Assembly: GCF_024198215.1 (NCBI RefSeq)
Contig: NZ_JAKCFA010000003.1
Location: 1-64,000 of the forward strand
Source of the DNA: Myxococcus qinghaiensis
Lineage (GTDB): Bacteria; Myxococcota; Myxococcia; Myxococcales; Myxococcaceae
DNA length: 64,000 nucleotides
Direction of reading: 5' to 3'
The notes beneath the pieces are model-generated. The model had not been told where the DNA came from. It ran no database searches and saw only the letters and a program-made list of their open reading frames with translations. Within the stretch, counting starts at the first letter, position 1, and the number at the start of each line of letters is the position of its first letter. This document shows positions 24,416 to 32,889 of this stretch, in pieces. Made by a program: the position numbers and the translations under genes.

Positions 24416-26614
24416 ATGCAACGAAGCGAAGGGCAGCGGATGAGCCGATGGCTGGGAGTCTGCCTCGGACTGTGGTTCGCGGTGGGCTGTGGCCAGTCTC
24501 CGACGGGGGACTCCGTCGAGGAGGCGTCGGTGGGCTCGCCCATCGTTCGCACGAGGCCGCGCTCCCGCGTGGCCGCGGGAGGGGAGCATTCCCTGTCGGT
24601 GCGCCCGAACGGCACCGTGTGGGCGGTGGGCTCCAACGCCCAGGGGCAGTTGGGTAATGGCTCCACGACATCCAGCGCCGTGCCCGTGCAGGTGCAGGGG
24701 CTGACCGGGGCGACGGCGGTGGCCGCGGGCCGGGACTTCTCGCTGGCGCTCCGCTCTGGCGGCACCGTGTGGGCCTGGGGCGGCAACGTCAGCGGCCAGT
24801 TGGGCAATGGCTCCACGACGTCCAGCACCGTGCCCGTGCAGGTGCAAGGAGTGACGGGAGCGACGGCGGTGGCCGCGGGCAATAGCCACGGCCTGGCGGT
24901 GATGGCGGATGGCACCGTGCGGGCGTGGGGCAGCAACCGCCTTGGCCAACTGGGCAATGGCACCTCCACCTCCTCCTCCACGCCCGTGCAGGTACAGGGG
25001 CTGACCGGAGTCGTGGCCGTGGTCGCGGGCTCCGAGCTGTCCCTGGCCCTGCGCTTCGACGGCACCGTCTGGACCTGGGGCAGCAACTACCATGGCGAGC
25101 TGGGCAATGGCACCTACGCCTCCTCCCCCACGCCCGTGCAGGTGCCAGGGCTGACCGGCATCACGGCGGTCGCCGCGGGCGAGCACCACGCGCTGGCGGT
25201 GAAGCCCGACGGCACCGTGTGGGCCTGGGGCAACGCGTATCTCTCCGTGGCCTCGCCCTCGCCCATCTCGCCCGTGCAGGTGCAGGGGCTGACCGGAGCC
25301 GTGGACGTGGCCGCGGGCAGCCAGTTCTCCCTGGTGGTGCGCTCCGATGGCACCGTCTGGTCATGGGGCTACTCCGCCGACAGCGGACAACTGGGCGACG
25401 CCACCAAGAGCAGCCGCGCCACTCCCGCGATGGTGCAGGGGCTGACCGGGGTCACCGCCGCCGCCGCCGGGCGGGAACACGCCCTGGCCCTGCGCTCCGA
25501 TGGCACCGTGTGGACCTGGGGCAGCAACGACGTGGGGCAGCGAGGAGATGGGACGCCCGCGAGGCAACTCCTGCCGGTGGCGGTGCAGGGCATGAGCGAG
25601 GTGTCCTTCGTGGCGGCGGCCCCGTCCCACTCCCTGGCGCTGCGGTACGACGGCACCGTGTGGGCCTGGGGCGCCAACTTCGCCGGCCAGCTCGGGGATG
25701 GGACGACCACGCGCCGGGCCGCGCCGGTGCAGGTGCCCGGGCTCGGTGGCGTGATGACCGTCGCGGCGGGTGGCGAGCACTCGCTGGCGTTGCTCTTCGA
25801 CGGCACCGTGTGGGCGTGGGGCAACGGCGGCGCCGTGCCGACGCAGGTGGCCGGGCTGAGCGGAGTGGTGGCCATCGCCACGGGAGGGCTGCACTCCCTG
25901 GCCCTGCGCTCCGACGGCACCGTGTGGGCCTGGGGCTCCAACAGCAACGGGCAGCTCGGGAACCCTGCCGCCGGCTACGAGAGCGCCACGCCGGTGCAGA
26001 CCTCGGGACCTGGTGACGTCGTGAAGGTGGCCGCGGGGGGCTCGCACTCGCTGGCGGTGCGCTCCGATGGCACCCTGTGGGCCTGGGGCGGCAACAACTC
26101 GAGCCAGCTGGGGGATGGCTTCAAGAACCGTCGCTACACGCCCGGGCAGGTGCAGGGACTGACCGGAATCGTGAGCGCGGCCGCGGGCCAGGCGCACTCG
26201 CTGGCGGTGCGCTTCGATGGCACCGGGTGGGCCTGGGGTGACGGCACGATGGGCGCGCTGCTGCTGGAGAGTGGCTGGTACAGCCCCACCCGGCCGAGGC
26301 AGGTGGGGATGACGGGCCTGGTGGAGCTGGCCGGCGGCGGGCACACCTCGCTGGCCCTGAGCGCCACGGGCACCTTGTGGGCCGGCGGCTACAACGACTG
26401 GGGGCAGCTGGGCAATGGCACCACGTCCAGTCCGTTCGCGCCGGGGCAGGTGCAGGGGCTGGGCGGCGGAGTCGTCTCGGCCGCCGCGGGAGGCGAACAC
26501 ATGCTGGCCGTGCGCGATGACGGCACCGTGTGGGCCTGGGGCTACAACGCCGATGGACAGCTCGGCCACGGCGTCCCCTCCGACGCCGTCACCCCCAGCC
26601 TCTCCCTGCTGTAG
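24416..26614 (+). CDS. RCC1-repeat lipoprotein with 14 repeats
   Basis: The 732-residue protein starts at ATG 24416, with AGGAGCG just upstream. The signal peptide ends at lipobox WFAVGCGQ. The rest is a tandem array of 14 repeats of about 50 residues, each with the core HSLALRSDGTVWAWGSN..GQLGNG and a linking TPVQVQGLTG segment. Repeats of this kind form seven-bladed RCC1/BLIP-II propellers, so 14 repeats fit two propellers. It is displayed on the outer envelope and likely binds a protein. Repeats 5, 9 and 12 lack the usual GQLG tail. Confidence 0.9.
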   Translation: MQRSEGQRMSRWLGVCLGLWFAVGCGQSPTGDSVEEASVGSPIVRTRPRSRVAAGGEHSLSVRPNGTVWAVGSNAQGQLGNGSTTSSAVPVQVQGLTGATAVAAGRDFSLALRSGGTVWAWGGNVSGQLGNGSTTSSTVPVQVQGVTGATAVAAGNSHGLAVMADGTVRAWGSNRLGQLGNGTSTSSSTPVQVQGLTGVVAVVAGSELSLALRFDGTVWTWGSNYHGELGNGTYASSPTPVQVPGLTGITAVAAGEHHALAVKPDGTVWAWGNAYLSVASPSPISPVQVQGLTGAVDVAAGSQFSLVVRSDGTVWSWGYSADSGQLGDATKSSRATPAMVQGLTGVTAAAAGREHALALRSDGTVWTWGSNDVGQRGDGTPARQLLPVAVQGMSEVSFVAAAPSHSLALRYDGTVWAWGANFAGQLGDGTTTRRAAPVQVPGLGGVMTVAAGGEHSLALLFDGTVWAWGNGGAVPTQVAGLSGVVAIATGGLHSLALRSDGTVWAWGSNSNGQLGNPAAGYESATPVQTSGPGDVVKVAAGGSHSLAVRSDGTLWAWGGNNSSQLGDGFKNRRYTPGQVQGLTGIVSAAAGQAHSLAVRFDGTGWAWGDGTMGALLLESGWYSPTRPRQVGMTGLVELAGGGHTSLALSATGTLWAGGYNDWGQLGNGTTSSPFAPGQVQGLGGGVVSAAAGGEHMLAVRDDGTVWAWGYNADGQLGHGVPSDAVTPSLSLL

Positions 26615-26771
26615 TCAGGGCCCAGGGGACATCCGCCCGTCGCGCGGGTGTCCCCGCGTCCCCGAGCAACGCGCCCGCGTCCCGGTGACACGCACCCAGC
26701 CCCCGCCAGGAGTCCCCCGCAGCGAGAGTCCGGGGACTTCCACTGGTACATGGATTGCTGATGCAAGGGCC

Positions 26772-28436
26772 ATGGCTCCGACCCAGAACAACACGGCCGT
26801 GTTCCTCATGGACGGCGAAGAGTACTTCGACAAGTTCCGCGACTGCCTCTACGAGGTGCGCGACGCACAGGTGGACCCCAAGACGTATGTGCGGCTGGGC
26901 TGGTGGTGCCTCCAGCACGACACCCTGCTGGACCGCCACACGGGCAAGAACTTCGGACAGGGTTTGAAGGAGGTCGCGGACCAGGGCCACCACGTCGACA
27001 TCTGCCTCTGGCAACCCGATGACCTCACGGTCAAGGGCCTCGAGTTCGCGAAGATGTCGGACCACTTCTCGCTGCAGACGCTCGCCAAGAACAAGGCCAC
27101 CCGGGACTTGCTGCACGACTACCAGCAATGCATCCAGGTGTATCTGGAGAAGCACAGCGGCGCTGGCGTGGGCTACTCGCTCCACCAGAAGATCGCCATC
27201 TTCTCCATCGCCGGCACGCTGAAGGTCCTCATCGGCGGCTTCAACATCGAGCCCGAGTACTGGGACAACATCGACCACTCCCGCCCCTACCACCACTCGT
27301 GCCACGACACGGGCGTGCTGCTCCAGGGCCCCATCACCCTGGACATCGAGGCGGAGTGGCTGCGCCGGTGGAAGAAACAGATTCCCACCATCCACCTGTT
27401 CGGCCCGCCGCATCCCTCGGTGGCCCGGTCCAAGATCCAGGCGGTCGCGAATGACCAGCTCATCCAGGGCGGAAACATCACCATCACCGCGCTGACCACC
27501 AACAGCGAGTCGCTCTCCACCCAGACGCATATCCGCGACAAGCTGGTGGACCTCATCTCCCACGCGAACAAATACATCTACATCGAGAACTTCCAGTTCT
27601 TCAATCCAGAGCTCGTGAAGGCGGTGCGCACGCGAATCAAGCAGATGGGGGCCAAGCAGCTCAAGGTGGTGCTCGTGATGCCGGACCCCCTCCACGACAC
27701 GGACAAGGGCGTCACCTACCTGACGCGCATCACCTACGCGATGATGGCCATCGAGAGTGGCTACCTGGACGAGAACTGCCTCGCCGTGGAGGTCGTCGAG
27801 GGGGAGGTCACCCGCAGTGGCAACCAGCGCCAGTTCACGCGGGCCACGTACTCCAAGGACGACTACGTCTGGGAGGTGTACGAGCCGTCCGTGTCCCTCA
27901 AGGACTGGCCCCAGCAGGACTACCGGCTGGTCCTGACGCACAAGAAGACGCGGGTGCAGAAGGAGGTCCGGCTGGACGCGGTGCTGCGGTTCATCCACAA
28001 GGGGTCCGGCCAGAAGAGCAAGGCCCAGCCCAAGCACGCGGACGTGGCCCCGAAGATACAGGTCTACTTCCCCTACCGTTATGGGGGCTTCGGGGCGAAT
28101 CCGGAGACCATCTACCTGCACACCAAGCTGATGATCATCGACAGTCAGCACGTGGTGTTGGGGAGCGCCAACTTCGACTGCCGGGCAATGGACTACGATG
28201 GCGAGCTGGACGTGCACATCGACGACGCGACCTTCGCGAACAACGTCAAGGCCAGGCTCGTCAACCACTACGGCATCCATGGGATGTACGAAGTCCCCCG
28301 TGCGTGCTGGAACGACTCGGCCGAGGATCGCCATCAGGCCCATTGCGTGGGGCTCGCGCGCAGGGAGCCCGAGGACCTCTGGGCCATGTTCGAGGACGTG
28401 GGCAGCTCGAAGAAGCTGAAGTTCAACTGGCTCTGA
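26772..28436 (+). CDS. Phospholipase D family protein with degenerate first HKD motif
   Basis: The 554-residue protein starts at ATG 26772; the upstream open frame is spurious. Two HKD regions are seen. The first (His138, Lys140, LHQKIAIFS) has Ser at the Asp position and is followed by LIGGFNI. The second is canonical (His450, Lys452, Asp457: LHTKLMIID, then VLGSANFD). IENFQFF and the large size resemble eukaryotic-type PLDs that cleave phosphatidylcholine. There is no signal peptide. Loss of one Asp is usually tolerated because the His pair is the core. It is a possible membrane-attacking effector. No N-terminal C2/PX domain is seen. Confidence 0.85.
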   Translation: MAPTQNNTAVFLMDGEEYFDKFRDCLYEVRDAQVDPKTYVRLGWWCLQHDTLLDRHTGKNFGQGLKEVADQGHHVDICLWQPDDLTVKGLEFAKMSDHFSLQTLAKNKATRDLLHDYQQCIQVYLEKHSGAGVGYSLHQKIAIFSIAGTLKVLIGGFNIEPEYWDNIDHSRPYHHSCHDTGVLLQGPITLDIEAEWLRRWKKQIPTIHLFGPPHPSVARSKIQAVANDQLIQGGNITITALTTNSESLSTQTHIRDKLVDLISHANKYIYIENFQFFNPELVKAVRTRIKQMGAKQLKVVLVMPDPLHDTDKGVTYLTRITYAMMAIESGYLDENCLAVEVVEGEVTRSGNQRQFTRATYSKDDYVWEVYEPSVSLKDWPQQDYRLVLTHKKTRVQKEVRLDAVLRFIHKGSGQKSKAQPKHADVAPKIQVYFPYRYGGFGANPETIYLHTKLMIIDSQHVVLGSANFDCRAMDYDGELDVHIDDATFANNVKARLVNHYGIHGMYEVPRACWNDSAEDRHQAHCVGLARREPEDLWAMFEDVGSSKKLKFNWL

Positions 28437-28755
28437 CGCGGCGAGGCCGGTGGCGCCGCACATCGAGGCAGCGCTGGCGAAGATGGACATCGTCTCCACA
28501 CGCCTCCCCCCGCCGCCCCTCGCGTTGAAGCAGTCGGTAGGGCGCAGTTCAGGGCAGTCAACTGCCGCGTGGGTGAACTCTTGCGCCAGGATGAAATAAC
28601 AGGTGCGGTGCTTGTCGTCGCTCCGCACCCTTCATGGGGAGTGGTGTCCGACCCGGCATGACTGCCTTTGATGTTTCCCGGCTCCAGCAGGATAGTCGCG
28701 CCGCCGTGTGACGCGGCACGGCGTGCTCAACCCGAAGTCCTGCCATGGAGACCTC
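28437..28755. other. Intergenic region with second copy of the 43-bp element
   Basis: About 320 bases lie between the PLD gene and a small secreted protein gene. It holds the 43-bp element at 28643-28685, 70 bp before the next ATG. No other gene is evident. Confidence 0.5.
28643..28685 (+). repeat. 43-bp upstream element, copy 2
   Basis: Nearly identical to 24093-24135 (core TGACTGCCTTTGATG). It lies about 70 bp upstream of ATG 28756, the right place for a promoter-proximal element. Confidence 0.55.
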
Positions 28756-29055
28756 ATGAAGCTCATCTCGAAGTCGTTGTTCGCGGGTGTCGCGGCGCTG
28801 GTGCTGGCACCGCTGTCCGCGTTGGCGCTGCCGCAGGACTGTGACGATATCTGCGTGGAGTCCGAGCCCTGTGACACCACGTGTGCCGTGCCCTGGACCT
28901 CGCGCATCATCAACTGCGGAATCTGGCAGGACCTCTACCATCATCCGGGGACGTGCACGCCTGCGCTCGCCGAGGGCAGCGAGGAGGAGCTGATGTCCTC
29001 CGAGGACGTTGATGCGTCCTGGGAGCGCTCCGAGCAGGACGGCTCCGCGCAATAG
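28756..29055 (+). CDS. Small secreted Cys-containing protein
   Basis: The 99-residue protein starts at ATG 28756 with a signal peptide (SLFAGVAALVLAPLSALA, cleavage before LPQDC). The mature region has six cysteines in the first 50 residues (DCDDICVESEPCDTTCAVPW, NCGIWQ, GTCTPA) and then an acidic tail (EGSEEELMSSEDVD). Unlike the other small Cys-rich proteins it has no lipobox, so it should be released into the periplasm or medium. The function is unknown. Confidence 0.75.
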   Translation: MKLISKSLFAGVAALVLAPLSALALPQDCDDICVESEPCDTTCAVPWTSRIINCGIWQDLYHHPGTCTPALAEGSEEELMSSEDVDASWERSEQDGSAQ

Positions 29056-29097
29056 ACAGTTCCCCCAGGGGCCGCGCGCCAGGTGCGCGGGGCCCCG

Positions 29098-29973
29098 TCA
29101 GCTCGCCCGCAGGAAGTCGCTGATGCGCCCCGCCAGCCATTGCCGGAAGGCGTCCGTCGTCGGCGGGCAGTGGCGACAGTCCTTGACGAGGTCCTCGGAG
29201 GTGAGGGTCGGAAAGAGCTCCCGCGCGCGGGCGAGCAGCTTCTCTCCCGGAAAGCTCACATCCCCATCCCCGGCCAGCACCAGGGTGGGGGCCTTCAACT
29301 TCGCGAGCTCCTCCGGCTTCGCGAGCGCGGGGATCCGCATGTCCATGTTGAACGCGCGGACGGCGTCGCCGAGGAATGGCGCCCAGTCATCATCCGTGGT
29401 CGTCAGCAGGTGCCGGACGAACGCCTTCAGGCGCCGCTCCGACGGGGACATCCGATAGAGCATCATCGGGATGGCCACCTTCGTGAGCCCCTCCCAGTGA
29501 GAGCCGTTCACCACTCCCGCGGGGAAGAGCAAGGCGAGCCTGTCGATGCGCTCGGGCGCGACGGCCGCGAGCCGGATGGACACGAAGCCGCCCCAGCTCA
29601 CCCCCACCACGTGGGGACGCTGGAGCGACAAGCCGTCAAGAACGTCTCGGAGCCACTCGCCATACTCGTTGTTCGACACCGAGGGCCGCACATCCGCGCT
29701 CTTCACCGACTGGCCGACGACGTCCACCGCGTGAAGACGGAACCGCTCCAACAGCGGGGCCAGCTCGTGCAGCACGTGCGAAGAACTCGCGAGCGCGCCG
29801 TGGAGCACGACGACGTCGGAGCCGTCTTCTGGCCCGCCCACCAGCACATGCGTGTCACCGATGCGGGTCTTCACCGTCCGGCTCTCGGTGGGCACCCGCA
29901 GGCGACCACGGAAGTGCTCATGCCACCGGGAAAGGACCGCCTTGGCCTGCTCGCCCTTGAATGCCGATTTCAT
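29098..29973 (-). CDS. Alpha/beta hydrolase
   Basis: The 291-residue protein starts at ATG 29973. Core motifs are VVVLHGALASSSH (oxyanion loop), GVSWGG (nucleophile Ser), VLAGDGDVSFP (acid) and a C-terminal KDCRHCPPTTDAF where the catalytic His follows a Cys-rich turn. There is no signal peptide, so it is cytosolic. The family covers esterases, peptidases and haloperoxidase-like enzymes; the substrate is not readable. It is divergent from the GFA-like gene with a 74-bp shared upstream region. Confidence 0.85.
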   Translation of the reverse strand: MKSAFKGEQAKAVLSRWHEHFRGRLRVPTESRTVKTRIGDTHVLVGGPEDGSDVVVLHGALASSSHVLHELAPLLERFRLHAVDVVGQSVKSADVRPSVSNNEYGEWLRDVLDGLSLQRPHVVGVSWGGFVSIRLAAVAPERIDRLALLFPAGVVNGSHWEGLTKVAIPMMLYRMSPSERRLKAFVRHLLTTTDDDWAPFLGDAVRAFNMDMRIPALAKPEELAKLKAPTLVLAGDGDVSFPGEKLLARARELFPTLTSEDLVKDCRHCPPTTDAFRQWLAGRISDFLRAS

Positions 29974-30047
29974 CCCCCCAACATCCCATGTCCTTGCCCT
30001 GGAACCGGTTTGGACGTTTGCATACCTACCGAACGGAGAGCACACCC

Positions 30048-30587
30048 ATGACCCAGACCAATCGACTCGCCTGCGCCTGCGGACAGGTCCATCTCGAGGT
30101 GGAGGGCGCACCCATCATCAACGCCGAGTGCTGCTGCGACAGCTGCCGTGCGGCCGGCGCCCGGATACAGGCCCTGCCCTCGGCCCCACGGTTCCAGGAG
30201 ACCAGCGGCGCGACGCGCTTCGTGCTCTACCGCAAGGACCGCGTCCACTTCCTCGCGGGCACCGACAGGCTCAAGGAATTCCATCTCACGCCCGAGGCGA
30301 AGACCCGTCGGGTGGTCGCCACCTGCTGCAACACGCCGGTCTTCCTCGAGTTCAAGAACGGCCACTGGCTCAGTCTCTATGGCTGTCTCTGGCCCTCGGG
30401 CACCCTGCCCCCGCTCGACCTGCGGACGATGACCGCGGACCTTCCGGCCGGCGTGGTGCTTCCCGATGACGTCCCGAACGCCAGACACCAATCGTTCTCA
30501 TTCTTCGTCAAGCTCTTGAGCGCGTGGGTGGCCATGGGGTTCCGAAGTCCGAAGATTGCCTGCGTCAACGGAGCGCTCCAGGTCTGA
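30048..30587 (+). CDS. GFA/DUF6151-like zinc-binding protein
   Basis: The 179-residue protein starts at ATG 30048 behind CGGAGAG. LACACGQVHLEVEG and ECCCDSCRAAG supply the paired CxCG and CCCxxC zinc-binding cysteines of GFA-like (glutathione-dependent formaldehyde-activating) proteins. TCCNTPVFLEF matches the third Cys block (CxxCGTP-like). Most such proteins are not true GFA enzymes and have unknown activity. It is a cytosolic protein. Its 3' end overlaps the convergent TetR gene by 23 bp. Confidence 0.75.
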   Translation: MTQTNRLACACGQVHLEVEGAPIINAECCCDSCRAAGARIQALPSAPRFQETSGATRFVLYRKDRVHFLAGTDRLKEFHLTPEAKTRRVVATCCNTPVFLEFKNGHWLSLYGCLWPSGTLPPLDLRTMTADLPAGVVLPDDVPNARHQSFSFFVKLLSAWVAMGFRSPKIACVNGALQV

Positions 30588-31167
30588 CACGGGGGCTGGA
30601 AGCAGGCGTCGGCGCGCCGTAGCGCAGCCCGTCGATGAGCAGGTCGACCATTCTTTGCGTGTGGCCCGGGCCGACCTCCGCGACGGGAACGCAGAGATTC
30701 GCCACGCCTCGCAAGAGCTCGTACGCGTCCACGTCGTCGCGAACCTGGCCCGCCGCCCCCGCCGCCGCGAGCAGTGACTGGAGCGCCGGCTCCAGGTGCT
30801 GACGGAAATACGCGGGCAGCCCCTGGTACGTTGGATCCCTCGCATTGAGCGTCGCGGCGAGCCCGCGCTTGGTGGCAATCAGGCTCGTGAACCGGTGAAG
30901 CCACCGCGTCAGCGCCTCGAACGGCGGATGCTCGCGCGCCAGCACCTGGGCCTCGGCCGCGCAGGCGTCGATTTCCCGTCGGTACACGGCGGCGATCAGC
31001 TCGGCCCGCTGTGGGAAGTGCCGGTACACCGTCGCGATGCCAACGCCCGCTCGACTGGCAATCTCCCGGACGGGCGCATCCACGCCGGACTCGGCAAACA
31101 CGGCCTTCGCCGCCTCAAGCAGCGAGTCGAGGTTGCGCTGCGCATCCGCTCTGTTGGTTTTCTTCAT
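30565..31167 (-). CDS. TetR-family repressor, divergent from aldo-keto reductase
   Basis: The 200-residue protein starts at ATG 31167. The N-terminal DNA-binding domain is complete (LLEAAKAVFAESGVDAPVRE, then GVGIATVYRHFPQRAELI). The C-terminal half is the usual helical ligand-binding domain (LARDP…YFRQHLEPALQSLLAA). It is divergent from the aldo-keto reductase gene, and the 89-bp gap carries two matching palindromes, which makes autoregulation and repression of the reductase likely. The upstream frame to 31236 would read through the operators and is rejected. Confidence 0.9.
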   Translation of the reverse strand: MKKTNRADAQRNLDSLLEAAKAVFAESGVDAPVREIASRAGVGIATVYRHFPQRAELIAAVYRREIDACAAEAQVLAREHPPFEALTRWLHRFTSLIATKRGLAATLNARDPTYQGLPAYFRQHLEPALQSLLAAAGAAGQVRDDVDAYELLRGVANLCVPVAEVGPGHTQRMVDLLIDGLRYGAPTPASSPRVRPGALR

Positions 31168-31171
31168 CGTC

Positions 31172-31200
31172 TTGACAAACGGAACACTGTTCCGCATATC
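31172..31200 (+). promoter_or_regulatory. Candidate promoter of the aldo-keto reductase gene
   Basis: A perfect TTGACA at 31172-31177 is followed after 17 bp by CATATC at 31195-31200. The spacer is filled by operator 1 (31180-31194), so a bound repressor would block RNA polymerase. The -10 match is partial. Confidence 0.5.
31180..31194. promoter_or_regulatory. TetR operator 1
   Basis: Perfect inverted repeat CGGAACACTGTTCCG (7-1-7) in the divergent gap between tetR and the aldo-keto reductase gene. Its centre is 32 bp from that of operator 2. Confidence 0.75.
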
Positions 31201-31211
31201 TGCGACAGTAC

Positions 31212-31226
31212 CGGAACAACGTTCCG
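31212..31226. promoter_or_regulatory. TetR operator 2
   Basis: CGGAACAACGTTCCG, with arms CGGAAC/GTTCCG as in operator 1. The centre-to-centre distance of 32 bp is three helical turns, so two dimers could bind one face of the DNA. Confidence 0.7.
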
Positions 31227-31256
31227 TATAGTCCACCTGAAGGAAGAGAGGAAGCC

Positions 31257-32240
31257 ATGTCGCCTCCCCACCGTACGACGCAGCTTGGCAGGACGGGCCC
31301 GCGGGTCTTTCCCCTGGCCCTCGGCTGCATGGGCATGTCCGGAGCGTATGGACCCTCGGATGAGAGTGAGAGCATCGCCACGATTCGCGAGGCCATCGAC
31401 CGTGGGGTGACGCTGCTCGACACCGCAGACTTCTACGCGAACGGGCACAACGAGCTGCTCATCCGCCGGGCAATCGAGGGCCAGCGTGACAAGGTGCAGC
31501 TCTCGGTGAAGTTTGGAGCCATGCGGGGGCCGGACGGGGCCTTCCTGGGCTTCGACGCTCGCCCCGTGGCGGTGAAGAACTTCGTCACGTACAGCCTGCG
31601 GCGGCTCGGTGTCGACTACCTCGACGTCTATCGTCCCGCGCGGCTGGACCCGGACGTCCCGATTGAAGACACGGTGGGTGCCATCGCCGAGCTGGTGAAG
31701 GGCGGCTACGTGCGGAACATCGGCCTCTCCGAGGTGGGCGCAGAGACGATTCGCCGCGCGGCGAAGGTGCATCCCCTGAGCGACCTGCAGATTGAGTACG
31801 CGCTCATCACCCGCCAGCCGGAGCAGACCCTCTTCCCCACACTCGCCGAGCTCGGCATGAGCGCGACCTTGTACGGCGTGCTCTCCCGAGGACTGTTGAC
31901 GGGAGCGAAGGCAGAAGGTGCCCGCGTGCACTTCCCCCGCTTCGCGGGCGAGGCAGGCCAACGCAACGCCGTGGCGGTCGCGCGTTTCCAGGCGTACGCC
32001 GCGGAGCGCGGGATGTCGCCGGCACAGCTCTCCGTGGCGTGGGTGCTGGCCAGGCAACCGTCGCTCGTGCCCGTCGTCGGTGCGCGCACGCGCAAACAAC
32101 TGCTCGACGTGCTCGGGGCGCTCGAGAAGCCCTTGTCGTCCGAGGACGTGGCCGCCGTCGAGGCGCTCCTCCCCGCAGAGGCGATTTCCGGCACCCGCTA
32201 CCCCGAGCAGCAGATGAAGCTGCTCGACAGCGAGCGCTGA
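31257..32240 (+). CDS. Aldo-keto reductase
   Basis: The 327-residue protein starts at ATG 31257 behind AGAGAGGAAG. It is NADPH-dependent oxidoreductase-like. Motifs are FPLALGCMGMSGAYG, TLLDTADFYANGHNE (catalytic Asp and Tyr), VKFG with the expected Lys, IGLSE and a C-terminal VVGARTRKQL cofactor-binding segment. In the usual catalytic-His segment (DYLDVYRPAR) the expected His is an Arg/Pro stretch (family YxxHR), as in several divergent members. It is controlled by the divergent TetR repressor. The substrate is unknown; it may detoxify aldehydes or quinones. Confidence 0.9.
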   Translation: MSPPHRTTQLGRTGPRVFPLALGCMGMSGAYGPSDESESIATIREAIDRGVTLLDTADFYANGHNELLIRRAIEGQRDKVQLSVKFGAMRGPDGAFLGFDARPVAVKNFVTYSLRRLGVDYLDVYRPARLDPDVPIEDTVGAIAELVKGGYVRNIGLSEVGAETIRRAAKVHPLSDLQIEYALITRQPEQTLFPTLAELGMSATLYGVLSRGLLTGAKAEGARVHFPRFAGEAGQRNAVAVARFQAYAAERGMSPAQLSVAWVLARQPSLVPVVGARTRKQLLDVLGALEKPLSSEDVAAVEALLPAEAISGTRYPEQQMKLLDSER

Positions 32241-32247
32241 GAGGCGC

Positions 32248-32826
32248 TCAGGCGCGGGAGACGCGGTCGATGAGGCGGAGCATCGCGGCGCGATAGGTCG
32301 CCGGGTCCTCGCCCGTGCTGATGGCGAGCGCCGCGCGGTCGAACGCGGCGGACAGCAGGCTCGCGAGCGCGGGCACCAGGGCGTCATCGCCCAGCACCGC
32401 GGCGAGCCCCTCCCGCAGCGACCCGGCGGCGTGCCGCTCGTCCAGCGCGACCAGCTCCGCATGGCCGAATACCGCCGGCCCGTCGACCAGGAGCAGGCGC
32501 GTGCGTCCGGGGACGGTCATCCCATCGAGATAGGCCAGGCTCCCCGCCACGAGCGCCTCGCGCGCGCCCAGCACCGGCGGTGTCGCGGCCTCGATGGCGC
32601 CGCGCAGCTCGTGGAGCTCCTGCTCCAGGACGGCGCGCAGCAGGGCCTGCTTGTCCGCGAAGTGGTGGTAGAGGGCGCCCCGCGTGACGTCAGCGGCGGC
32701 CACCACTTCCGGAGTGGACGTCTGCGCGTACCCCTTCTCCACGAACAACGCCCTGGCCGCCTTCACCAGCGCCTGGCGCGTCGAAGCGCTGCGTTCGTCG
32801 TTGCTTCTCCGTCCCCTGGATCGCAT
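32248..32826 (-). CDS. TetR-family repressor with operator at its start
   Basis: The 192-residue protein starts at ATG 32826. The HTH region ALFVEKGYAQTSTPEVVAAA and DVTRGALYHHFADKQALL is typical; the C-terminal domain is helical (GPAVFGHAELVALDERHA). A perfect 17-bp palindrome directly abuts its start codon, so the mRNA may be leaderless and the gene autorepressed. It is divergent from the VOC gene at 32890 (63-bp gap) and probably controls it. Two TetR units with different operators lie within 2 kb. Confidence 0.9.
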   Translation of the reverse strand: MRSRGRRSNDERSASTRQALVKAARALFVEKGYAQTSTPEVVAAADVTRGALYHHFADKQALLRAVLEQELHELRGAIEAATPPVLGAREALVAGSLAYLDGMTVPGRTRLLLVDGPAVFGHAELVALDERHAAGSLREGLAAVLGDDALVPALASLLSAAFDRAALAISTGEDPATYRAAMLRLIDRVSRA

Positions 32827-32843
32827 ACATACAGTCTGTATGT
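32827..32843. promoter_or_regulatory. TetR operator, 17-bp perfect palindrome
   Basis: ACATACAGTCTGTATGT (8-1-8) begins one base before the tetR start codon and 47 bp before the VOC gene. The position fits control of both genes. Confidence 0.75.
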
Positions 32844-32889
32844 TATCTGGACGAGGCGCAAGCCCTGAAGCCCCTGGAGGAAAAACCCC

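Noticed and set aside
26589-28628. 679-residue open frame antisense to the phospholipase D
   Set aside because: The plus-strand PLD has clear HKD motifs, and the minus frame has no signal, motif or plausible start.
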